Shown here in pieces: positions 27,205 to 34,907 of a DNA stretch of 56,925 bases. Under the pieces are notes generated by a model. It made no database searches. It was not told the DNA's origin and saw nothing but the letters and a program-made list of their open reading frames with translations. Within the stretch, counting starts at the first letter, position 1; the number at the start of each line of letters is the position of its first letter. Source of the stretch: Pseudomonadota bacterium (GTDB lineage Bacteria > Pseudomonadota > Gammaproteobacteria > Xanthomonadales > Rhodanobacteraceae); assembly GCA_018240505.1 (NCBI GenBank), contig JAFEFQ010000235.1:1-56925 (forward strand), written 5' to 3'. The position numbers and the translations under genes were made by a program.

Positions 27205-27471
27205 TCAGTTCGCCAGCGACGGCGAGCCGCCATCCAGCGCGTAAAGATCGGAGCCGTCCGGCAGGCGGTCGCGACGCAGGACGTCGAGTTCGACCAAGTG
27301 CGCCAGCGCCGCCTCGATGCTGCCGCGCGCCGCCGCATAGCGCTGCAGCGGCAGCCACCACGAGACGATGCCGTCGAGCGTGTCGGCCGCACACGGCCGG
27401 CTGTCGAGATAGGCGATCAGCGACCGCTCGATCTCGTTGCACCCTGCTTGCTGCGGTTTCGCTGCGCGCAC
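27205..27471 (-). CDS. Small winged-helix-like protein, first gene of the eCIS operon
   Basis: An 88-residue protein with GTG start (27471), AGGAG 9 bp upstream. It contains a helix-turn-helix-like pattern of about 60 residues: ERSLIAYLDSRPCAADTLDGIVSWWLPLQ, then IEAALAHLVELDVLRRDRLPDG, ending as a wing. The pattern suggests a small DNA-binding or protein-docking winged helix. It is the first coding region after the sigma-54 promoter (27506-27521) and ends 25 bp before the sheath start. A longer frame to 27549 would contain the promoter and was rejected. Function is unknown; it could regulate the operon or act in assembly. Confidence 0.75.
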   Translation of the reverse strand: MRAAKPQQAGCNEIERSLIAYLDSRPCAADTLDGIVSWWLPLQRYAAARGSIEAALAHLVELDVLRRDRLPDGSDLYALDGGSPSLAN

Positions 27472-27505
27472 GGCCTCGTCTCCTGTGCCAACGATGGAAT
27501 GAGGA

Positions 27506-27521
27506 AGCAACGACCGTGCCT
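27506..27521 (-). promoter_or_regulatory. Sigma-54 (-24/-12) promoter of the eCIS operon
   Basis: On the minus strand the sequence reads AGGCACGGTCGTTGCT: the -24 GG and -12 GC have exactly 10 bases between them (GG-CACGGTCGTT-GC), and GGCACG-N4-TTGC matches the sigma-54 consensus except for the first base. The inferred transcript starts near 27495, about 25 nt before the GTG start of the first gene. The nearby enhancer-binding protein and the two palindromes support it. Confidence 0.85.
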
Positions 27522-27550
27522 GCGGATTTTTCCCGCGTCGTGGCGACACT

Positions 27551-27566
27551 TCACGAAATTTCGCGA
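27551..27566. promoter_or_regulatory. Imperfect palindrome between enhancer sites and promoter
   Basis: TCACGAAATTTCGCGA, a 16-bp palindrome with one mismatched pair, lies about 38 bp upstream of the promoter and 16 bp from the nearer enhancer site. It is AT-rich at the centre. It could bind a nucleoid or regulatory protein that bends the DNA for enhancer-promoter contact. This is a guess from position only. Confidence 0.3.
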
Positions 27567-27581
27567 GGGGCGACGGCAGTG

Positions 27582-27599
27582 CGGGTCATTTCAAACCCG
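27582..27599. promoter_or_regulatory. Enhancer palindrome 1 (CGGGT-N8-ACCCG)
   Basis: An 18-bp inverted repeat, CGGGTCATTTCAAACCCG on the plus strand. Its centre lies about 77 bp upstream of the sigma-54 element and 33 bp from the second site, which has the same arms. This spacing (about three helical turns) is typical of tandem upstream activating sequences for AAA+ activators. Confidence 0.65.
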
Positions 27600-27614
27600 G
27601 CCGCGGAACCGGCG

Positions 27615-27632
27615 CGGGTCGGCCTTGACCCG
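27615..27632. promoter_or_regulatory. Enhancer palindrome 2 (CGGGT-N8-ACCCG)
   Basis: A second 18-bp inverted repeat, CGGGTCGGCCTTGACCCG on the plus strand, with the same arms as palindrome 1 and the same N8 centre. Extended arms (GCGGGTC/GACCCGC) make it the stronger of the two. Its centre is about 110 bp upstream of the promoter. It is the likely primary binding site of the adjacent enhancer-binding protein. Confidence 0.68.
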
Positions 27633-27687
27633 CCCGAGCGAGAGAACACATCGATTCCCGCAGCAGGGCGGCATCCCCGCCACCGAC

Positions 27688-28671
27688 TCAGCCGTGCCCG
27701 AATTGCACGGGCTCGATGCCACGCTTCTTCAGCAGTTTGCCCAGTTGGCGGCGTTCGGTCTTCGACAGCCGCGCGGCCTCGCTGACATTGCCGTGCGCGC
27801 GGCGCATGAGCGCGGTGAGATAGTCGTGTTCGAACAGCGCGATCGCACGCGACTTCGCCAGCGCGAAACAGGCGACCTGGGGATCGGCCGGCAGCAAGGG
27901 GGCGCTCGCGGCATGCGCGGGGACTCCGCGCAACGCCGCCGTCAGATCGGCAGGGCCCACTTCGTCTGCGCTGGCCTGCAGACAGGCGCGCATCACCACG
28001 CTTTCGAGTTCACGCACGTTGCCGAGCCAGGCATGTCCGGAAAGCAATTGCAGTGCGAGCGGATGCCAGCGCTTCGCAGGGCTTGCGAGTTGTTTCGCTG
28101 CGCTTCGCAAAAAATGCTGGGCAAGCTCTTCCACATCGCCAATGCGCTCGCGCAACGGCGGCACGCGGATGTAGAGCGGGTTGAGCCGATAAAGGAGATC
28201 GGAGCGGAATTCGCCGCGCCGCACGAGTTCGACCAGCTGCGAGTTCGTCGCCGCGATGACGCGCACATCGGCGGCGCGCGCGTGTCCGCCACCTACAGGT
28301 CGGTATTCGGAGTCCTGCAGGAAGCGCAACAGGGTGACCTGCGCTTTCGGCGAGAGGCTGTCGACTTCGTCGAGGAACAGCGAGCCGCCGCGAGCGAGTT
28401 CGACCAGGCCGGCGTGGTCGGTCTTGGCATCGGTGAATGCACCGCGACGATGACCGAAGAATTCGCTCTCGACCAATGCGTCCGGAATCGCGCCGCAGTT
28501 GACCGGAACGAAAGGCCCGCCGGCGCGAACGCCGGCATAGTGCAGTTCGCGGGCGGCCAACTCCTTGCCCGTGCCCGTCTCGCCTTCGATCAGGACCGGC
28601 GCATCGCAACCGGCGAAGCGTCGCAACTCGACCAGCAGTTCGAGCAGCTGCGGTGATTTCCCGATCATCAT
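27688..28671 (-). CDS. Sigma-54 enhancer-binding protein without sensor domain
   Basis: A 327-residue bacterial enhancer-binding protein of the NtrC family made only of the AAA+ domain and a Fis-type helix-turn-helix (residues about 275-322, GNVSEAARLSKTERRQLGKLLKKRG). Walker A is GETGTGKE (30-37), the sigma-54 contact loop is GAFTDA (77-82, not GAFTGA), Walker B is LFLDE (98-102), and RLNPLYIRVPPLRER marks the sensor-II region. The missing N-terminal receiver or GAF domain means no phosphorylation control, as in PspF. It lies 216 bp upstream of the eCIS operon on the same strand, with the two palindromes and sigma-54 promoter between, so it is probably the dedicated activator of the injection system. 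The function assignment by neighbourhood is inference; the family is clear. Confidence 0.9.
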   Translation of the reverse strand: MMIGKSPQLLELLVELRRFAGCDAPVLIEGETGTGKELAARELHYAGVRAGGPFVPVNCGAIPDALVESEFFGHRRGAFTDAKTDHAGLVELARGGSLFLDEVDSLSPKAQVTLLRFLQDSEYRPVGGGHARAADVRVIAATNSQLVELVRRGEFRSDLLYRLNPLYIRVPPLRERIGDVEELAQHFLRSAAKQLASPAKRWHPLALQLLSGHAWLGNVRELESVVMRACLQASADEVGPADLTAALRGVPAHAASAPLLPADPQVACFALAKSRAIALFEHDYLTALMRRAHGNVSEAARLSKTERRQLGKLLKKRGIEPVQFGHG

Positions 28672-29840
28672 GAGGTTTGCCTCAAAGCACCCGTGTGGTT
28701 CCCGAAGTGAACCGGAACCCGCCGCGTACCGACCCCCATGTGTTGCGCTGACCGTCCCGCGTCCGCGCCACGTCGGCCTCTACAAAACGATCTCGCTTCC
28801 GATGTTCGACGATCCCGGTCTGGCTGCAGCGCTGTCCGTCGATTGCGTCCCAATCGGTGCGCTGCGCACCGTTGCGTGGATCGAAGCATCGACAAAAAAC
28901 ATTTCAGGAAAGCTGACGTGCAATTACCTGCGACGAAGGACAGCGCGTCGAGCCGTCGATAGCGAGCGAAGCTTCGGTTCCCGTACCGGCTGCGCGCGGA
29001 CGCGACACTGGAACATCGACTGCGACTTCACGTTCACTCGTCTGCAGGGCAATGTCGCCAGCAGCCCGATTGTGCGACACGGTTGGCGAAATCCGCACCG
29101 ATTCATGTGAGCAGCGACGTCCGGTCGTCACGCCCATGCCGAGTCCAACCCTTGCGCGGACTTTATAGCTTCAACCGGTACGACTTGAGTGAAGCAGATC
29201 AACTTCCGTTGCCATGGGCCCATTTTTCGAAGAGCCGGCGATCTCCGGACAGGCGCACCTGTTGGATCGGAGTGATTTCGTGCGCATGCCATCGCGCACG
29301 ACCGCCATCCGGGATTCACGATGCGGGCATCCGCGCAAGCGACGCGCGTGCGCGTGCCGCATTGGCGGTGACGCGTACTGCTGGACCATCGCTTCCTCGG
29401 CTTCGCCAAGTGTCTCGTTGCCCTCGCGAAAACGGCAGGCGGAATATCTCAAGCGAGGCCCGAGGCAGCGGCGGAAGAATTCCGCGGCAAGCGCATGGTG
29501 CTGTCGGTTGGCAGCGTCGGTTTCCAACGCGATCGCACTGTCGCACAGGCCTGGCGCACGTTCCCACTCGCGCCGAGCAGCCCCGATCTGTGCGGATCGT
29601 CGAGGAACTCCAATCCAAGGGGATCTGTACTGCGCTATCGTGTGCTGCTATTCGCCGCGTGCACTTGAACATCGGTTCCCGCAAAGGCCGCAGGTCAGGC
29701 GTCCATCCGATCCTGTTCGGTTCACCGACGATACTCGCCTGTTTGTCGATTCCCGGTTTGGCACGAATTGAATGTTCGATGGCATTGGCGCGGACAGAGT
29801 GCTGTTCGACACTTTCCGCCCATCCCGTGACGAGCACATC
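28672..29840. other. Stretch without a supportable gene
   Basis: About 1.2 kb between the enhancer-binding protein gene and the DJ-1 lipoprotein gene. Open frames on both strands are short, rich in Arg/Ser/Cys and without recognisable domains. A frame on the plus strand at about 29370-29660 encodes a plausible-looking peptide (with RMVLSVGSVGFQRD) but has no clear start, which suggests a decayed gene. GGTTC-N7-GAACC (28696-28712) is a short palindrome near the start of the activator gene. I see no tRNA, repeat or insertion sequence. Confidence 0.5.
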
Positions 29841-31007
29841 ATGTCCTCCATAGTGCATTTGGGACGCCATGCCTTGGCCTCCTTCGCAATTGTTGTTCTG
29901 TCGTTGTTGACTGCCTGCGGTTCAGTAAGACCCGCGATTGATGTGGCCTCCCTGCCGACGCAGGCTGGAGCAAGCGAAAATATCGCCACCTATCATGCGA
30001 GGTTCGGCCGTTCTCGCCCGGTCATAGCCGTCGTCGGCGACAACCACGGCACCGAGCTGACGGATTTCATGGTGCCTTATGGGGTGCTGTCCGAATCCGG
30101 GGTGGCCGAGGTGGTGGCCGTTTCGACCCAATCCGGCCCCATGAAAACGTTCACCGATCTCGGTCAACCGGCTTTTCGCATCGTCGCGCAGGCCACGCTG
30201 GCGGAATTCGATGTCCATCATCCGGACGGAGCCGACTACGTCGTTGTGCCTGCGCAGAATGCGGCACCCGAACTGCTGCGCTGGCTTGCCGAGCAGACGC
30301 ACAAGGGCGGGGTGCTTGTCAGCATTTGCAACGGCGCCATGGTAGTAGCGGAAACGGGAGTCATGGCCGGCCGCCACGCCACGGCCCACTGGTCCACGGA
30401 ATCCCACCGGCTGCAAACCCAGGGCAGCATCCACTGGGTCAAGAATGTCCGCTATGTCAGCGATGGAAACTGGATATCCAGCGCAGGCGTGAGTGCTTCC
30501 ATTCCGACCTCGCTTGCCCTCGTCGAAGCCATCGCGGGCCACCAACGCGCGGCCATGCTTGCCGAGACCATTGGCGCGAGTCCATGGACAGCGCGACACA
30601 ACAGCGATGCCTTTCATCCGCATATCGCCACCACGGGTTTGCCACTGGCCAAGGTGGTATATACGAACCGGTGGTTCCACGGAAAAGAGGAACTGGGAAT
30701 ACTGGCGCCGCCGGGGGTGGATGAAGCAAGTCTCGCACTGACCGTGGACGCCTTCTCTTCGACCGGCAGAAGCCATGCCTACCTGGTTCCGTCTGCGGAG
30801 ATGCCACTGCGCACGCGCCACGGGCTTACGCTGCTTCCAGAACACGAAAACCAGGACCCCGTGGGCGCGAAGCAAAAAGTCGTACTGCCCGTCGCTACCC
30901 CCGCGGGCAAGGCGCTCGACATCGCGCTGGCCGGGATCGCGCAAAGATACGGTCGGACGACGGCGTCGGGCGTCGCCATTGTTCTCGAGTACCCGGATTT
31001 CAACTAG
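29841..31007 (+). CDS. DJ-1/PfpI-like lipoprotein
   Basis: A 388-residue protein with a lipoprotein signal peptide (LSLLTACGS; the C is the lipidation site). The body contains a DJ-1/PfpI (class I glutamine amidotransferase-like) domain with VVPAQNAAPELLRWL and the nucleophile-elbow SICNGAMVVAETG, where the Cys sits in the usual position. Further segments (KVVYTNRWFHGKEEL) are not assigned. Start MSSIVHLGR at 29841 is chosen because it begins a signal peptide; upstream codons are unlikely. It is 13 bp upstream of a GlxA-type regulator that carries the same fold, so both may sense the same kind of ligand, this one from the envelope side. Confidence 0.82.
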   Translation: MSSIVHLGRHALASFAIVVLSLLTACGSVRPAIDVASLPTQAGASENIATYHARFGRSRPVIAVVGDNHGTELTDFMVPYGVLSESGVAEVVAVSTQSGPMKTFTDLGQPAFRIVAQATLAEFDVHHPDGADYVVVPAQNAAPELLRWLAEQTHKGGVLVSICNGAMVVAETGVMAGRHATAHWSTESHRLQTQGSIHWVKNVRYVSDGNWISSAGVSASIPTSLALVEAIAGHQRAAMLAETIGASPWTARHNSDAFHPHIATTGLPLAKVVYTNRWFHGKEELGILAPPGVDEASLALTVDAFSSTGRSHAYLVPSAEMPLRTRHGLTLLPEHENQDPVGAKQKVVLPVATPAGKALDIALAGIAQRYGRTTASGVAIVLEYPDFN

Positions 31008-31020
31008 ACGAGGCGGAGCC

Positions 31021-32028
31021 ATGGCAAGTCGAACCGCGCCGTTGCGCATAGTCGTCCTTGCGCACGAGAACATGAATCTTCTGGACCTCACCGGCCCGGT
31101 GCAGACGCTGTTCACCGCCAATCGCGGAACCAGGGGCAACGCATCCACGCGATACGAGGTCGCCGTCGCGTCCGAGTCCGGGGATCTGGTCACCACCAGT
31201 TGCGGACTTCAGGTAATGACGGTCTCGCTGTCCTCTCTCGACGGCGTGGCCATCGATACGCTCATTGCGCCAGGCGGCTGCAAGGGCGACGAGTATGTGG
31301 TTTCTCCCGGGCTCGTCAGCTGGGTGAACCAGCGTGCGCCGCACGTCCGTCGGCTGTGTTCCGTGTGCACCGGGGCGTTTCTCCTCGCTGCAAGCGGGCA
31401 GCTCGACGGGCGGCGGGTGGCAACGCACTGGGAATGGGCATCGCGGCTGAAGAAGCGCCATCCCCAGATCATAGTTGACCCCGACAAGATCTTCGTTCGC
31501 GACGGGACGGTATGGACATCCGCGGGTGTTACCGCCGGAATCGACCTTACCTTGGCCCTGATCGAACAGGACTATGGTCACCAACTCGCGATCGACACCG
31601 CGCGGCAGCTCGTGATGTTCATGAAGCGCTCGGGCGGGCAATCCCAATTCAGCGCGCCCCTTGCAGCTCAGGCGGGCGAGTCTGATCGATTCGTCGAACT
31701 GCACGCCTGGGTGGCTGCGCACCTCGACCATGATCTTCGTGTCGAGCGGCTTGCGGAACAGGCGGGAATGTCGACCCGCACATTCGCACGCGCCTACACG
31801 GCGAAATCAGGCACGACACCGGCGAAGATGGTCGAAACGCTCAGACTGGAAGCCGTGCGGCGCCTTCTCGAAGAAACTGACCTCCCACTCAAGCGCATCG
31901 CCGTTGTGACGGGCCACGTCGACGAGCAAAATCTTCGTCGCGTCTTTTCCCGTCGCATGGGAGTGAATCCCGTCGACTACCGCGCTCGATTTTCAGCGCA
32001 CGGCGATGCCTTGCGCGCGCGCACGTAA
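31021..32028 (+). CDS. GlxA-family AraC-type transcriptional regulator
   Basis: A 335-residue regulator. The N-terminal part (about 1-195) is a DJ-1/PfpI domain with PLRIVVLAHENMNLLDLTGP and SVCTGAFLLAASGQL, and the C-terminal part (225-325) is an AraC-type pair of helix-turn-helix motifs: LAEQAGMSTRTFARAYTAKSGTTPA and LKRIAVVTGHVDEQNLRRVF. This is the classical GlxA layout; family members control catabolic operons in response to small ligands. The start (31021) has a GGCGGAG-type ribosome site. It forms a two-gene operon with the DJ-1 lipoprotein. Confidence 0.92.
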   Translation: MASRTAPLRIVVLAHENMNLLDLTGPVQTLFTANRGTRGNASTRYEVAVASESGDLVTTSCGLQVMTVSLSSLDGVAIDTLIAPGGCKGDEYVVSPGLVSWVNQRAPHVRRLCSVCTGAFLLAASGQLDGRRVATHWEWASRLKKRHPQIIVDPDKIFVRDGTVWTSAGVTAGIDLTLALIEQDYGHQLAIDTARQLVMFMKRSGGQSQFSAPLAAQAGESDRFVELHAWVAAHLDHDLRVERLAEQAGMSTRTFARAYTAKSGTTPAKMVETLRLEAVRRLLEETDLPLKRIAVVTGHVDEQNLRRVFSRRMGVNPVDYRARFSAHGDALRART

Positions 32029-32173
32029 GAACGAAGTGTCTGATACGGCGAGGCGTACCCGAGTGCCGCGCCGACGAAGAGACCGCATATGGAAAGTGTG
32101 CTTTGATTTCATGACGCACTCCAACCCCGCCTTGGCCAGAACAATGAAGTGCTTGTGCCCGTGAGTTGGGCAC

Positions 32174-32196
32174 AAAAAAACCGCCTCGGAGGCGGC
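32174..32196 (-). terminator. Rho-independent terminator after tRNA-Met
   Basis: Read on the minus strand: CCGCC-TCCGA-GGCGG stem-loop followed by TTTTTTT. It lies 38 bp downstream of the 3' end of the tRNA-Met gene. Confidence 0.85.
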
Positions 32197-32233
32197 CCTT
32201 TGAAGACGAAATCATTGATATTTCGCGAAAATT

Positions 32234-32310
32234 TGGTGGCGATGGGTGGGCTCGAACCACCGACCCCAGCATTATGAGTGCTGTGCTCTAACCAGCTGAG
32301 CTACATCGCC
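32234..32310 (-). tRNA. tRNA-Met (CAT)
   Basis: A 77-nt gene including an encoded 3' CCA. The arms pair as expected: acceptor GGCGATG/CATCGCC, D-arm GCTC/GAGC, anticodon stem CAGCA/TGCTG with loop CTCATAA (anticodon CAT), and T-arm GGTGG/CCACC with TTCGAGC. The body resembles elongator tRNA-Met; tRNA-Ile2 with lysidine also has a CAT anticodon, but the acceptor and anticodon stem are more like tRNA-Met. Confidence 0.93.
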
Positions 32311-32332
32311 AAGGGGTCGGCATTATACACAT

Positions 32333-32381
32333 GACCCGGGCATTATGAGTGCCGTGCTCTAACCAGCTGAGCTACATCACC
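32333..32381 (-). pseudogene. Truncated tRNA-Met copy (5' half)
   Basis: A degenerate copy of the neighbouring tRNA, lying 22 bp upstream of it in transcription direction. It keeps the acceptor start (GGTGATG, one change), the D-arm and the anticodon arm with CTCATAA, but the T-arm and 3' acceptor strand are missing. It is not expected to fold into a tRNA. It could be the trace of unequal recombination in a tandem tRNA pair or of an excised integrated element. Confidence 0.85.
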
Positions 32382-32517
32382 ATCGAAAGAAGCCGCCTGC
32401 GCTTTGCGCGGAGGGGCGTGATTTTCGGATTCGCGTCGCGTCTGTCAAGCGAGTGGCGGCAAATGGCGGACGCGGCGACCGATTGCGCCGTCGACCCGAG
32501 CAGTCGAAAATGGTCGC

Positions 32518-33162
32518 ATGTTCAGCCGCCAACTCTCCCTGCCCGACCGCATCCTGATCGAGGTCGAGCGCGCCGCAGGCACCGCGCTCGGCGCGATCCC
32601 GCAGGCTTCCCGCCCCTCGCCCGCCGCGGGCATGGCCGAAGCCGAATTGGACGAGGGCGCGCGCCGCCACGCGGCCGGCCTGATGCGCGTGAACCACACG
32701 GGCGAGGTCTGCGCGCAGGCGCTGTATTCCGGCCAGGCCGCGGTCGCGCGCCATGCGCACACGCGCGCGCAACTGCTCGAAGCCGCGGCCGAGGAAACCG
32801 ACCACCTCGCCTGGTGCGCCGACCGGCTCGACGCACTGCACAGCCGGCCGAGCCTGCTCAATCCGCTCTGGTACGCGGGCAGTTTCACGCTCGGCGCGGT
32901 CGCGGCACTGGTCAGCGACAAGGTCAGTCTCGGCTTCGTCGTCGAGACCGAGCGCCAGGTCGAAGCGCACCTCGGCGAGCATCTGGACAGACTCCCTGCC
33001 GACGATGCCGCCAGCCGCGCCGTCGTCGCGCAAATGAAGACGGACGAGGCGCGCCACGGCCAGCATGCGCGCGAGGCCGGCGGCATCGATCTGCCGCCGC
33101 CGATTCCAACACTGATGCGCTTCGCCAGCAACGTGATGAAGGCGGTGGCGTATCGCTTCTGA
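32518..33162 (+). CDS. coq7: Ubiquinone biosynthesis hydroxylase Coq7
   Basis: A 214-residue diiron hydroxylase, the Coq7/CAT5 type 2-polyprenyl-3-methyl-6-methoxy-1,4-benzoquinone monooxygenase. It catalyses the penultimate hydroxylation in ubiquinone synthesis at the inner membrane. Diiron ligands appear as the [17 protein letters not shown] and [10 protein letters not shown] motifs. [18 protein letters not shown] is the membrane-associated helix. It takes the place of UbiF of E. coli in many Xanthomonadales and beta-proteobacteria. The stop is 19 bp before the phosphatase gene. Confidence 0.95.
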   Translation: MFSRQLSLPDRILIEVERAAGTALGAIPQASRPSPAAGMAEAELDEGARRHAAGLMRVNHTGEVCAQALYSGQAAVARHAHTRAQLLEAAAEETDHLAWCADRLDALHSRPSLLNPLWYAGSFTLGAVAALVSDKVSLGFVVETERQVEAHLGEHLDRLPADDAASRAVVAQMKTDEARHGQHAREAGGIDLPPPIPTLMRFASNVMKAVAYRF

Positions 33163-33181
33163 GCCCGCCTCCTCGGCGCCG

Positions 33182-33679
33182 GTGCGGCCCGCGCATTGGG
33201 CGCAGCCGTTGCCCGGGCCGGGTGTGGAAAACCTCTACCACCTGAGCGACACGCTCTATCGCAGCGCGCAACCGCGCAGCAGCGACGTGCCCGCGCTGGT
33301 CGGGCTCGGCATCCGCACGGTCGTGTCGCTGCGCGCGTTCAACGGCGACGAGCGCCGCTTCGCCGACAGCGGCATCGCGCTCGTGCGCTTCCGCATCAAC
33401 ACCTGGGACATCGACGATGCCGAAGTCGCGCGCGCGCTCGCGACGATGGTGGCAGCGCAGCGGCTCGGCCCGGTGTTGGTCCACTGCTGGCACGGGGCCG
33501 ACCGCACCGGCGTGGTCTGCGCCGCGTATCGAATGGTCGTGGAAGGCTGGGACAAGGCCGACGCGCGCGCCGAGATGTTCGACGGCGGCTTCGGCTATCA
33601 CGCGGTCTGGCGCAATATCCCCGCATACATCGACCGCTTCGATATCGAGGCGATGCGGCGGCGGGTCGCGGAAATCTGA
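33182..33679 (+). CDS. Small dual-specificity/tyrosine phosphatase
   Basis: A 165-residue protein with the phosphatase loop HCWHGADRTG (consensus HCxxGxxRTG) and the general base region INTWDIDD upstream. The N-terminal part (ENLYHLSDTLYRSAQPRSSDVP) matches the DSP-type/Pten-like family. Start is GTG 33182, because no ATG lies nearby and the frame is open. It should remove phosphate from Tyr/Ser/Thr residues or phosphoinositides; the target is unknown. It ends directly against the puuD stop on the other strand. Confidence 0.87.
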   Translation: MRPAHWAQPLPGPGVENLYHLSDTLYRSAQPRSSDVPALVGLGIRTVVSLRAFNGDERRFADSGIALVRFRINTWDIDDAEVARALATMVAAQRLGPVLVHCWHGADRTGVVCAAYRMVVEGWDKADARAEMFDGGFGYHAVWRNIPAYIDRFDIEAMRRRVAEI

Positions 33680-34900
33680 CTAACGCGGCGCGCCGTCGCG
33701 CAGCCAGGCCAGCACGGTTTCGCGTTCGGCATCGGTCATCTGCGTGAGATTGCCGATCGGCATCACGCGCGTGGTGAGCTGGGTCTGCATCGCGACCGCG
33801 TTGGCGAGGATATGTTCCGGCGTGTCGAGCAGCACGCCTTTCGGCGGCGCGGAAAATCCGGCGAAGGTCGGATGCGGCGCGTGGCAGGTCACGCAGCGCT
33901 GGCTAATGATGCCCCGCACTTCGGCGAAGCGCTGCGCGGACGCCGCGGGGTCGCGCGCGCCTTGCGTGGACGTACCCGTGCGCGGCGCGAGCGCGGCGAT
34001 CACGCCCGCGAGCACGACCAGGCCTGCGACGAGCGGCCACGGCGAAGTCCTGCCACCGCGCTCGTGCGCCTTGTGGCGCAGCACGAACCAGATGCGGATC
34101 GCGGCGCCGGCGACGCTCATCGCGATCAGCACGAGCCAGTTCCACTTCGCGCCGTAGGTCAGTGCGTAGTGGTTGCTGATCATCACGAACAGCACCGGCA
34201 ACGTGAAATACGTGTTGTGCACCGAGCGCTGCTTGCCGCGCAGGCCGTGAACCGGATCGAGCGGTCGTCCTTCCGCCTTCGCGCGCACCATCTCGCGCTG
34301 GCCCGGGATGATGACGAAGAACACGTTCGCGACCATGATCGTGCCGATCACGGCGCCGTACAGAATGTACGCGCCGCGGCCGCTGTAAAGCTGGCACAGC
34401 GCCCATGCGGCGACGCCCAGCACCGCGGCGACGAGCAGGCCGAGCACGCGTTCGCTGCGCTGGAAGAGGAAGCGGCACAGCACGTCGTAGACCAGCCAGC
34501 CGCCGGCAAGAAACGCGAGCGCGATGGCTATCGCGACCGGCTTCGACAGTGCCATCACTGCGGGGTCGATCAGGTAGATCTCGGCCTGACCAAAGTAGAG
34601 CAGGCAGAGCAGGAAGAATCCCGACAGCCAGGTCGTGTACGCTTCCCAGTAGAACCAGTGCAGCGGCTCGGGCAGGTCGGCCGGCGCCGTTTTATACTTT
34701 TGCGCATTGTAGAAACCGCCGCCATGCACGGCCCAGACTTCGCCGCCAACGCCGGCATCGACCAGTTCCCGGCGCTTGGGCGGCAGCAATGAGTTGTCGA
34801 GCCAGACGAAATAGAACGAGGCGCCGATCCAGGCGATGCCGGTGATCAGGTGCAGCCAGCGGCCGAGCAGGCTGGCCCAGTCGTAGAAATAGTCCATCAT
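33680..34900 (-). CDS. puuD: Membrane urate oxidase PuuD with cytochrome c domain
   Basis: A 406-residue protein. The first ~310 residues form a polytopic membrane domain starting WLHLITGIAWIGASFYFVWLD, the PuuD/DUF989 signature, with HGGGFYNAQKYK after the first helix and further conserved HNTYFTLPVLFVMISNHY. The C-terminal 90 residues are a cytochrome c domain with the heme motif CVTCH. PuuD oxidises urate and passes electrons to the respiratory chain. It follows xdhB in the purine catabolism cluster, after a ~90-bp repeat-bearing gap, and precedes nothing on its strand (convergent stop with the phosphatase). Confidence 0.95.
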   Translation of the reverse strand: MMDYFYDWASLLGRWLHLITGIAWIGASFYFVWLDNSLLPPKRRELVDAGVGGEVWAVHGGGFYNAQKYKTAPADLPEPLHWFYWEAYTTWLSGFFLLCLLYFGQAEIYLIDPAVMALSKPVAIAIALAFLAGGWLVYDVLCRFLFQRSERVLGLLVAAVLGVAAWALCQLYSGRGAYILYGAVIGTIMVANVFFVIIPGQREMVRAKAEGRPLDPVHGLRGKQRSVHNTYFTLPVLFVMISNHYALTYGAKWNWLVLIAMSVAGAAIRIWFVLRHKAHERGGRTSPWPLVAGLVVLAGVIAALAPRTGTSTQGARDPAASAQRFAEVRGIISQRCVTCHAPHPTFAGFSAPPKGVLLDTPEHILANAVAMQTQLTTRVMPIGNLTQMTDAERETVLAWLRDGAPR

Positions 34901-34907
34901 GCTTTAG

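Noticed and set aside
27472..27549. Longer start for the first eCIS gene
   Set aside because: It would contain the sigma-54 promoter in its coding region, and the GTG at 27471 has a good ribosome site.
29083..29853. 256-codon plus-strand frame
   Set aside because: Contains many Ser/Arg/Cys and no recognisable domain; it runs into the real DJ-1 lipoprotein start in another frame.
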